Below are positions 55,664 through 64,000 of a stretch of 64,000 bases of DNA, piece after piece; position 1 is the first letter of the stretch; every line of letters begins with the position of its first letter. The notes under the pieces are model-generated. The model worked only from the letters and a program-made list of their open reading frames with translations, made no database searches and was not told the DNA's origin. The stretch lies in contig JACEEZ010012027.1 of NCBI GenBank assembly GCA_016584305.1, forward strand, positions 35,749 through 99,748. Direction: 5' to 3'. The translations under genes and the position numbers were made by a program. This DNA is from Chionoecetes opilio. Lineage: Eukaryota > Arthropoda > Malacostraca > Decapoda > Majidae.

Positions 55664-56605
55664 ACTAAGCTTTAAATAAAATACAATGAAAAAGTAGTTT
55701 ATGTCGCCTTAATTTTAAACCTCGTTTTTAACCTGGTTTTTTAAACCCGGGACCATTTTGGTTGTCTGGAAAGTAAAGCCAATAAAATGAAAGTTTTTAA
55801 AACATGTTGTATGCCATAATTACCATTTATCATTTGTGGGTGGAACTTTCTTTGGGTGGAAATTTACATGGGTGAAATTTTCTTTGGGGTTTAATTTCTG
55901 GGTGGGAACTTTAAATTGGTGGAATTTTCTTGGGTGGAATTTTTTGCACACCGTAAAATACGGTAGGTACACCTCGCACTGGAGTAAATAAGCATTTTTA
56001 CAGTGTTTTTTAATACCCGAGTTTCGCGCTATGCCTTGGGAAAGAAAGCAAGCGCGAGACTCGGGAGGGTACTGTAGTCAGACTCAACTAAACTATGCGG
56101 TTTTAGTTTTGGTCTCCATATACAGGATGGATATAGCCTTGTTAGAATCAGTGCAGAGAAAGATGACCAAAAATGATACAGGGGATGCGTAACTTTAGTT
56201 ATGAGAAGAGATGAAGCTATTTAAAATTTTCACTCACTCGAGAGGCGTAGAGTAAGGTGCGTCTGATAGACATTTTTAAGTGGTTATAGGGATACAGTAA
56301 AGGAGTTGCAGGAAAAGTTCTTACGACTATGGAGCAGGGTAGAACATAAAGTAAAAGGATTCAAACTGGAAACAATTAAAAGAAAGATTTAAAAAGGAAA
56401 AAAGGGAGAAACTGGTTCACAAAGAGGGTGGTAAATGATTGAATGGCTCAGCGTCGATAGTAGTGGGATTAAAAGGGGAAATTTTTAAAAGGAGGCTAGA
56501 AAATTTTTTTTGGATGGGGTGAATGGGGGAAAAATAGGTAGTTTTAAGTACAGAACTACCACGTGCGGGCTCACGGCCTTTTGTAGCCCCCTTATTTTTT
56601 ATTTT

Positions 56606-57229
56606 CTTAGTGAGAATGGGGGAAATTTAAACAGGGCAATGGAGACTTTTCTGCCATGGCCTCCCCCTATGATGGAGTTTCAAGGAACAGGTGGCCATTA
56701 TAGACAATACAGGACTAGACCCCAACAAAACATCTGAAAACTTAAAACCAACAAGAACGATTAAAATGGTAGGTTTTTTTGTGCTTGAGCTATTTAGAAC
56801 CTTAAAGAACAAAGTATAATATTCAACAGGTGTTTGAAAGAGGAAAAGGAAAAATTTTGAAACCCTTTAAAATGAATGCCAACCCTACCTTTAAAACCCC
56901 GCCGTGGAGGTCACCAGCAGGGGGAGTATTTTGAGGAGGGTGAGTACGACATAATCAATTTATGTCCTCCTTCCCCTTAAAAATTTTGTTAAGCCCCTGT
57001 AAAGTTTTTTTTTATCTTGAGGAATGTTGACTGTATTTGCTATTTGAGATTGGTAAGGGAAAACAATGAGGATAAGGAGTTACAAAAAGGAAATCAGATA
57101 ATTACTAAGCAAGTGAAGAGAAGGTCTTGGAGTATAAATTCAAGACAATTTAAACACCAAAAAAAACATTATTGAATAATTTGGGGAAAAATATAAAGTT
57201 AAAGAACATCAGAATGGCTTTATTTATAT
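56606..57229. other. unassigned, homopolymer-rich sequence
   Basis: No supported gene. From here to about 63.5 kb, runs of AAAA, GGGG and TTTT interrupt otherwise recognisable repeats, as expected from decay or unresolved consensus errors. Confidence 0.4.
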
Positions 57230-57930
57230 GGAGAGGACGTGCTAAACAAGTAATTGGGCCATGACCCACCCCAGATTAGAGTATGCCCTGGGGTGGGTGT
57301 CCGCACAGAAAAAAACATAAAGAAAAGAGAGGATTTAAAGACCCGCCACATATACGGTGCCAATTAACAAATCGCAATAAGAATTTTTTTTAGAGATTGG
57401 GCTTGCCTTTGTGGGGAAAGGAGGACTGGAAAAAAAAAGTGATTAAATTTGTTAAGGGGGAAGGGAAAAAAATGACGAAGATATGATACAAGGGACTAAA
57501 AAGGTGCTTGAAGGATTTAATCAGTACATTTTTTCCAAAAGGTGTATTGAGTGTGGATAACCTGGATAAGAAAAAAGTTTTTTCTGAGAAAACTTTGGAG
57601 TTTAAAGTTCGATTGACCACACCAGATATGAAGACGGGACCTTATACGCGTATAACTCCTTTTCCCCTATATCACAACAGGTAGATACTGAAACTCTACA
57701 TGACACAACAGGATGGTAAAAATTGTTTTCCCTGCATCCTGAGGATCATGCAGGAGGACAGGACAGGCCTTCTGCACCGCCGGGCTGTAAGATCATAACT
57801 GTGGGTTTAGATCCCATCCCTGTTGTCTTTTAGGTGAAAAGGGCAAAATGGTGGAAGGAGACAAAGTCCATTTCATGGCGCCCCCATACACCTGATTTAA
57901 AGAGTAGCTTGAAAACATGAATGAATGTAA
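57230..57930 (+). pseudogene. degraded LINE 3' region related to 41020-41700
   Basis: PRLEYALGWVSAQKK-like coding (about 57270) is followed by TCGATTGACCACACCAGATA, GAAGACGGGACCTTATACGC and ACAACAGGTAGATACTGAAA, collinear with 41370-41680. Several deletions and homopolymer changes separate the two copies. Confidence 0.65.
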
Positions 57931-58019
57931 GTACCGCCTTTAGCCCTTTGGGATGTTTAGTTCAAGAAAAAAGGGGTTTGTCAGGGAATTTTAATCCCGA
58001 CAAATAAAGGGTAATTTTT

Positions 58020-58650
58020 ATTTCAATAAATATATAAGGGGTATTTATAAGATGGAAAGATAGTACTACCGCAATGGCGGCGTACAAGTGACTCTTTTGG
58101 GCCCGAAAAAATCTCTCCACAAATAGGGGGGCGACTTATACGGCAAGGGTAAAATGGAACCTTTACCACGAGTGGAAAAAGTGGATCAGCATGAACAACG
58201 TGTACACCACTTACCGTAACTCCAGTCAACAAATACAATATGCGCACTTCCAGAGCAAAAGCGATAACTGGAGAAAAGTTTTTGCGGCAGTTTCACCCAC
58301 AGCGTTTCGAACAGTGAACCAGTGTAAACATGGCGAAGCAAATGCGGAGGGTGAGTGCATCAGTGTTTTTTTACTATAAATAACAGTAGGCGGTATATCA
58401 GGGGACTATGTTTTTTTAAAAGGGAAAACAAGAGGCGGCCCATAGTAAAGATTCATTTCATAAAAGTGGTGTGGTTTGTTGTTTTTGCGACAGGTTCTTT
58501 TATACCGTCCATAGCCTATCCACATTCAAGTTTTGGCCTACCAGTAGCCCCCGTTTTTTGGGGGGCCGACTTATACGGCAAGTAAGGCCTAACCCGTAAT
58601 CTGGAGTAATAATTTTGGGGGTCGATTTGTACACCGCCATTTTTGGTATC
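58020..58650. repeat. fragments of Tigger-like elements
   Basis: GCGGCAGTTTCACCCACAGC (about 58284) and the adjoining TGTAAACATGGCGAAGCAAA correspond to the 103-bp unit in the CAGTGGTACC elements (27245-27560). GGCGACTTATACGGCAAG (58130) and GGCCGACTTATACGGCAAG (58563) are repeated terminal-like words. Boundaries are not clear. Confidence 0.5.
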
Positions 58651-59450
58651 ACCTTAATACGTGTCAGGGAAGCCCCCGGGGCATCCCACCATGATAACGT
58701 CATGGTTTTTTAAAAGGTTATTGTGGGGAGCTCATTTCCCAAAAAGACATCACGAATCAGGGGACGTTCACGGTCTCACCACCCAAAAAAACCCCGGCTA
58801 TAACAAAACCCAACCCACTCCCCCGGTTCACATTTTAAACCCATCACCCATACACGCTAAGTCCTTTCCAATATTTAGTCGGATCCTTAAAAATTGATAG
58901 GACTGGGGGGGTACTATGGTGGTCATTTCATCTATGTGGTAAGAAACCCCAAAAAACCTATAGTTCTACATAAGTGGGGTTTTTCAAATCGGTTTTCATA
59001 ATAACCCCCGGTGTTGTTCTGTATTTTTAACCCCATACTGATACACTAGGGTCCTCAAAAACGAAAAATTGGCGAAAACGAGGACTTTTTAAGTGAATTC
59101 GCTCTATGTGAAAACATAACCTGGGGGAAAAAATTTGATTTGGTGACAGTATCCGCCCCGTACCCGTACATTTTATACTTGTTCACCCCCATGAAAACGA
59201 GCATGGTTTTATTTTACACTGGGACAAAATTTTCCTACAAAATTTGGGAGGGGGTTTTGTTTCCCTTTAAGGATTGGAAACATTTTTTACTCAAACTTTT
59301 GGAGATATGACAGGTTGTTCATGGGGGAGGCGAGAGACAAGGTTTGTTTACGTGTGGGTCCTTCACTCTTTTCCCTTTGGACTTAACGCCTCTGTTCTTC
59401 CCTTGCCGGGACACTTTTAAAGGAGATTTTGGGTTTGTTGGAGGTTAAAG
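58650..59450. other. unassigned, homopolymer-rich
   Basis: I see no supported gene or repeat boundary. C-, A- and T-runs are frequent. Confidence 0.35.
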
Positions 59451-60300
59451 GAGGATTAGGTTTGGTTGGATCAAAAGCAAGGCCATAAACCTGGCTTTAA
59501 ATTCGCTTGCGGCCTTGCCGAACTGTTGTTGTTGTTTTTGGGTGCGAGGATCCTTGGGAAACTATGACCCCCCGGGGAGTATTTTTGATCTTCACAGGCA
59601 CAGTAGTTTACCCGTTTCCCCAGGGAAAGGGACAAGTGGGCGGAAGATAGCGTGTTTCCGGGAGGGGGGAACGCCCGCGCCGCCAGCAGGGTGGGGGAGG
59701 TCAAAAAGGGGTGACGTTCAGGGCGAGGAGGGTTTTAGAGGAGCACTACACGGGGAGTGGAAGCGCGGGCACTGCAGCAGAAAATGTTCAAAAGTCCCGG
59801 AACATTCATGATCAAGGGCAGTGGGGGTCAGGGGACAGACGGAGGGGATGCGGTAGCCCGTGAGTGTCATGGCCCCCGGGAGGCTGGTGAGGGTGATTCG
59901 AGGACGCGGGATTTGCCTTTTCCACGGTGGGGGGAAGAGTCACTGCGGTATTGGCCCCTGGATGATGGGAGGGTATCGCCGAGCGTGGTTATTCCAGGTG
60001 GAGCGGCAGACCCGGGAGAGAGGCATTTAGCCGCGGAGAGCAGCAGAGGGAAGGGGGTTGGTTTACATCTTTTAAAGGGCCCACCTGGCAGCAGAATCCA
60101 GCCCCCTCGTTCCCGGGGATACCAGCGTGGGAGGGAACCCACTGAAAGCCATCTCCCACCCCTCGATGGTAAAGAGAAGGCTCTTGGGATGCCAGAATGG
60201 CGGGGCCCCCCGCTCACAGCAATAACGTGAAACACCAACGACGACACCCAAAAGAAAATAAAGAGGTATTTTGATGGAACCATCAAAAATTACGATAAAC
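59451..60300. other. GC-rich segment with open but unrecognised frame
   Basis: The segment is clearly more GC-rich than its surroundings. A 157-codon plus-strand frame (59757-60230) and a 139-codon minus-strand frame overlap, which is expected of GC-rich DNA with few stops. The plus product is Gly/Arg/Pro-rich with no domain I know. It may be the interior of a Tigger-like element, because a CGCTTTATACGGGACCCTAG end follows near 60680. A coding role is not supported. Confidence 0.3.
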
Positions 60301-62140
60301 GATATTGTGAGGGATCACAACATAACCCTTCACAAGAAGTTTTTTTTGGTAATAAGGATGAGAATTTGCGGTCGTAACACCGTTGTACTCACTCACCCCG
60401 CCAGGCTTTGGCCCGCGGGGGAAGCCCTGCTTTTGAAAAAGGCCCGAAGGGGTTAACAGAAAACGCAAGCTGCCGCAAGCCTTCAATGGGGCCGCCTCAG
60501 TCTGTATGATATTTTGGCTCTCTAATTGGGAAATCCCGAGCCCCACTTTTATGGGGAATCGTTTATATGATCAAATTTGTTTCCTAACGAAAAATTGGAT
60601 TTTTTACCTATTAAAAAAAAATAATAATAAAAATAATATTTTAGATCGTTCGCTTTATAGGCGAAACGCTTTATGGAACACGCTTTATACGGGACCCTAG
60701 GTAATTCATAGGGCATATCATTTCCTTGTACTATCCCCCTTTTTTAGTGATGGCACAAAGGGGCCATCCCGTGGCGTTTTTCGAGAGTGGCGTCGGAGTG
60801 AACTTCAACCCTGACACGGCAATAAATATCCCCCCCTTCCAGAAAAAAGGCTCTATTTGGACACCGTACGTCCACAGGCTTTTCATAGAAAAACCATTAT
60901 AGATGAATGGTTTTGTTGTCCCGCTTTGCCCCAGTTGGGAGCCGAGTAAATAATTTTTAAAATTCCCGGGATACCAGGATTTGCTCATATTAAGCCTGTT
61001 TTTAAATTTTTTCCTTTATCATTGGGGGGGGAATATTTTGGTATACTTTTATCCCCAGAAGTTAGCCAATGACATTCAGAGCTAATCAACCCATCCAGCT
61101 GGTAGGTTTTAGTCCCTTTCATGGGTAAGAATCACGACCAATCCTTGGGGATCTCGAACCGAGGAGATAATAAGATAAAAAACGGGGGGTAAATCGGGGG
61201 GTTAAGGCAAAAACTGCCAATCTCTTAAGAGGTAAAGGGCCAGGTTTTTAGGGGCAAAGGAGCAATTCTTTAGATTGTCCACAGGGTAGTACGGAATGAG
61301 AAAATTTTACCAGCGCGTTGGTATTTTCTTTAGAGCAAATTTTTATTAACTCTAAATAAAAAGAAGCAGCGGGTGGTGACTGCCATAGATATAAATATAC
61401 TAGCCAAATAGTGTTTTGTAATTCACAATTGGGGGGGAAATTAAGAAATTGGGGGGATAAGGGGGGGGTTTGGGGTAAATAGGGGGGCTGATCACTGTGC
61501 TTTTAAAAGTCTGGAAGATTTAAAACAGCAAACTTTCCAGCAGAAAATAATGGGAAAGAAAGAATCCCCCAAAGATCCCAAAAAAATTGAAGGAAATTGT
61601 GATAATTTTTTGAGAAGTATGAAGATGAGATAGTTTTAGTGAGAAACAAATATTTACAATGGTAGAATCAGTTTAAAGTTGCTATAGCCAAAAATTGAAA
61701 AGCATCGCGGTTTCCCCAAAACAAATAACCCCATGAAACTTTAAAAATACCCCAAATAACCTTGCCAAAATTTGAGGTGATACCCTGAATTAGATTAGTT
61801 TTGGGATTTTTTCAGTCCATAACAACAGCATGTTAAATGATATTAAAAATGTACTATCTAAAAGGACAACTATGGTGGGGCTAGAAACTAGTTGAAAATT
61901 GCAACTTGAAGCCTTCACTATCTGATTGCTGTCGATCTACTAAAGGAAACCTTGAAAAACCTGATCACATAAAACTGCTCTCATCCCCCAGCCTTTGTGA
62001 AATATCATCTCCAAATCATGATGCCAGTGAATGGAATAATTTCAGAAATTTAGTGAGATGTATTGATAATATACAAATCAATAGTAACGAAATCGCAATT
62101 ACCTTTTGAATAAACCCCTTCACCATTAAAGAAGTAATCA
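60301..62140. other. decayed repeat mosaic
   Basis: GCTTTATAGGCGAAACGC and GCTTTATACGGGACCCTA near 60650-60700 look like one end of a TA-type element. A 67-codon frame at 61906-62109 shows no recognised domain. The remainder has no supportable feature. Confidence 0.35.
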
Positions 62141-62147
62141 AGAGAGG

Positions 62148-62265
62148 ACTTTGGAGGCGGGGATCATCGGCACCGGGGAAAAAGGTACCTCTTAGGAGGC
62201 GGGGAACAAAGGTATCCCTAGGAGGCGGGGAATATTGGTACTGGGGAAAAATAGGTACTGGAGAA
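62148..62265 (+). repeat. short tandem array with GGAGGCGGGGA units
   Basis: TTAGGAGGCGGGGAACA/TAGGAGGCGGGGAATA units with GGTACC/GGTACT-bearing spacers repeat about three times, decaying to TAGGTACTGGAGAAAAATC. Confidence 0.7.
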
Positions 62266-62504
62266 AAATCGGGGTGACCCCCCTATATAGTGCTCGCCAA
62301 AAATCTTACCGGTTGACATCCTTACGCACGCAACTGCCCTTAAACATCAATTAAAAACAACCCGAATGATAAGTTATTAGAATCATTAATCAGTTCTACT
62401 TTAAATTTTCGATATTAAAATATTATACAGGAATAAAATGGATGAACTGAAAATGTAATGCAGTTAGTCATACTGTACTGCAGAAGAGAAGGAAGGGGTT
62501 GGGG

Positions 62505-62550
62505 GGGGACGGAGTCGGAGTCAGAGTCAGAGTCGGAATTTTTTTATCCG
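62505..62550 (+). repeat. (GAGTCR)n microsatellite
   Basis: GGAGTCGGAGTCAGAGTCAG followed by an inverted CCGACTCCCA after a T-run. Confidence 0.8.
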
Positions 62551-63491
62551 ACTCCCACACCCCTGGTGAAAGTGGCCCACCACAGCTAGTGGTCATATGC
62601 CTCAGCGGCCACATCAAAAGTGATTTGATAAATTGGAAAGACTATAACCTGTGTTTTTGGAGGGAAAGGTTGACTGGCCTCAGAGACGCCACGCCAACGT
62701 ACCTTCCGCTCCCATATCGACTTTGATTAACATTCTATTTACCCCAAGGGGAAAATTGGGGAAGAAAAGGTTGGATGGTCATGGGGCTTACTTATAAGTG
62801 TATTTGAATTTAAAAAGATGATTAAGAATTTATTCAGAATAAAGCAATGAAGGGTAATTAAAGAGAATCTGAACTGTACTCAAAACCCACACTCAAGCAT
62901 TCGGATAAAATGCCCGGGAATTTTTTGGCTTTGAGAATTATGGGAAGGTTAAGCTGCTACAATAACTGGGGAAATTTTAACTATCTACTCGACTTAGCCA
63001 AATATATAACCCACCCCTCCTTATTTACAATGGTGTAAGGGTGAACATACCCTTTTGCCTACAATACAGCAGTGCAATCCACTAAGATTAACTATTTACT
63101 CTATACCTATTATGGAGGTGTAGCCTATTCCCCCCGCATTTAACTGGCGGGTCCTTTCAAAATCCTGGCCCCTACACAAACACACTCTCACTTTATCTAC
63201 ATAATACTCATCAAAAACAACCACAGAGAAAAAGAGCTTGATCGGCAGAGTTACTGGGCCCACCACAGTTTATCCTTTTCTAACGCGGGTATATGAGTCT
63301 GCACTGTTACGTGTTAGAAATTTTGCATTACAGAGACTTGGTGAAAGCCGTTGTTTTTTCCTCCCCCTTCTCAAAGTCCCCTCTTTCTCCCCTTTACCCC
63401 TAAATACCCTTATGTTGGAGAAGAAAAAAAAAAACTTCCGGCATTTATTTGATTGAAAAACACAAGGTAAGAACAGTGGGAGTTTAGAAAA
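62551..63491. other. unassigned sequence
   Basis: Short open frames at 62499-62726 and 63238-63456 have no recognised domain. I see no TIR or tRNA-like boxes. Confidence 0.35.
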
Positions 63492-63716
63492 TTATATATT
63501 ATGCCTACGTGAAAAGAAGCGCACGCACACAGCGCCGGGGAGAGTGGGGGAAGGGAGACTGGCTAAAAACCTTCGAAGCTCAGTGAAATCACAGCACTTC
63601 TCACACTCCTCATCAATGGTCTCCATGCGCCTCTTCCTGCTGCGGCGCTGGGCTTGAGTGGCGGAGGTCGGTGGCGGTGGCGGGTGGGTGGTTGTGGGGC
63701 TGAGGCGGGAGTGGAG
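63492..63716 (-). CDS. possible host exon with dibasic site and clustered cysteines (tentative)
   Basis: The minus strand is open from just after a stop at about 63717 down to about 63493. It reads a Thr/Pro-rich stretch, then AQRRSRKRRMETIDEECEKC and CDFTELRRFLASLPS. The RKRR run resembles a prohormone-convertase site, and the ECEKCCDFTELRRF segment loosely recalls an insulin/relaxin A chain. However, the cysteine spacing (C-x2-CC) is not the family's CC-x3-C-x8-C. A possible donor AG/GT follows the CTTCGAAG just after ELRR. Local sequence quality looks poor, so a miscalled base could matter. No start codon or acceptor is fixed. Confidence 0.25.
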   Translation of the reverse strand, partial: LHSRLSPTTTHPPPPPTSATQAQRRSRKRRMETIDEECEKCCDFTELRRFLASLPSPTLPGAVCVRFFSRRHNI

Positions 63717-63774
63717 TCAGCTGTGTTGTCTCCTCACTTGTAAGCCATCCTCTCCCTATGGGATCTCATTATAG

Positions 63775-64000
63775 GGTACGCCGTTTGGTCCAATGAAAAG
63801 TGGAAATATAGATTATTTTGAATTTTGGCAGGGTGTTTTCTTATGTAAAATTGAATTTAAGGGTGGTTTGTCCGCTTCAACTTTTGGTTTTAGCCTTCTT
63901 GCTATGCAAAAATGGACTTTATATTTAAGCAACATAGCTTAGCCCGCTAAAGTAACGGCTTATTTGCACTATCATCAATCTGATGTCTTTTCGGAGGCTT
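63775..64000 (+). mobile_element. left end of a second GGGTACGCCGT element (cut by window end)
   Basis: GGGTACGCCGTTTGGTCC follows TA near 63773. The next 160 bp is collinear with 17097-17280, including GGCAGGGTGTTTTCTTATGT and CTTGCTATGCAAAAATGGAC. It runs off the right edge. Confidence 0.8.

Larger units (their letters stand above)
52450..55952 (+). mobile_element. Mutator-like element (MULE) with long TIRs
   Basis: Both ends carry tandem AAAATTCCACCCA-type units (about 52455-52560, inverse at about 55845-55950) forming TIRs of about 110 bp. The 12-bp sequence GTAAAATACGGT flanks both sides (52438-52449 and 55953-55964). MULEs usually make TSDs of 8-11 bp, so most of this repeat is likely the TSD. 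The insertion site is the end of a CCGTATTTTACGG-type element. Inside are transposase remnants (54270-55663), a TA-flanked MITE and a tRNA-like SINE. Confidence 0.82.
45260..56074. mobile_element. 10.8-kb composite insertion bounded by GTACCCTCCCGAG inverted ends
   Basis: The left end CGTACCCTCCCGAGTT follows TA (45258-45259), and the right end CTCGGGAGGGTACTG precedes TA (56075-56076). Inner words CTCGGGTTTTGTGCTG and GCGCGAAACTCGGG also pair. CR1 copy C continues on both sides of it. The composite contains a LINE, two Tigger-like or palindromic elements, a foldback, and a MULE with a further nested element and a SINE. The original TIR element was probably short. Confidence 0.78.
41750..56605 (+). 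mobile_element. CR1-like LINE copy C, interrupted by 1.3-kb and 10.8-kb insertions
   Basis: The plus-strand CR1 pieces are 41750-43306, 44631-45259 and about 56075-56605. They cover part of the endonuclease (VVGDFNLRNIDWDSIVGD near 41995), the linker with a single NYAGLKRHLERINW-like module (about 42289), the RT (KSPGPDEVYPRVLKE, PVCLTSVVSKLLEYVI, YLDFSKAFK across the first insertion, KFADDTK near 44890) and the C-terminus/3' UTR. Comparison with copies A and B shows that both gaps are insertions. It is 5'-truncated and carries stops. Confidence 0.87.

Noticed and set aside
59757..60286. 157- and 139-codon overlapping frames as a gene
   Set aside because: The segment is GC-rich with few stops on both strands, and neither product has a domain or splice context.
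63492..63716. Insulin-like A chain as a firm call
   Set aside because: Cysteine spacing does not fit the family, and no B chain or signal peptide is visible in the window.

Overview
This window looks like intergenic or intronic DNA from a repeat-rich arthropod genome, most likely a decapod crustacean. The organism call is an inference. It rests on degenerate TTAGG-type repeats, CR1-like and RTE-like LINEs, many TA-flanked pogo/Tigger-like elements, abundant microsatellites and minisatellites, and the absence of any compact gene arrangement. I found no intact host gene. Almost everything I can recognise is transposable-element (TE) derived, and the elements are nested inside one another. Many insertion boundaries can be read directly from terminal inverted repeats (TIRs) and target-site duplications (TSDs).

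Layout. 1-2.2 kb: a cluster of foldback repeats with GGTTA-type arrays. 2.35-8.1 kb: an RTE-like LINE fragment followed by TA-flanked Tigger-like elements, two of them sharing one TA. 10.5-16.7 kb: two TTAA-flanked copies of one TIR family, one carrying a CT/GA foldback and the other a minisatellite, with a long palindromic element and another Tigger-like element between them. Three short candidate host exons lie around them. 17.1-19.5 kb: a TA-flanked element with a decayed transposase-like gene. 19.7-21.4 kb: a CR1 fragment. 22-24 kb: a minisatellite, a hairpin and an RT fragment. 24.4-27.7 kb: nested Tigger-like elements.

28.3-40.4 kb is the highlight. About 300-bp inverted repeats flanked by TAA enclose a 12-kb element with one decayed minus-strand gene (Cys-rich N-terminus, a conserved central domain, CXC-like tail). 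That gene is split by three other transposons: a TA-flanked element, a near-full-length CR1 with an esterase-type ORF1, and a hAT element. The two DNA-transposon insertions and their TSDs can be removed on paper to give back one continuous reading frame. A Helitron sits in one TIR, and the other TIR shows the empty site. The CR1 contains a piggyBac-like MITE. The hAT contains a Tigger-like element and a foldback that itself contains another MITE.

41.7-56.6 kb: one plus-strand CR1 copy is interrupted twice, first by a 1.3-kb Tigger-like element at a TA codon position and then by a 10.8-kb composite. The composite holds a second LINE, a palindromic element, a Tigger-like element, a foldback and a Mutator-like element with FLYWCH and transposase remnants. 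56.6-64 kb is decayed or poorly resolved sequence rich in homopolymer runs, with repeat fragments and one possible Cys-containing host exon near the right end.

Family assignments come from motifs and remembered family features, not searches. Boundaries were read by eye and may be off by a few bases.
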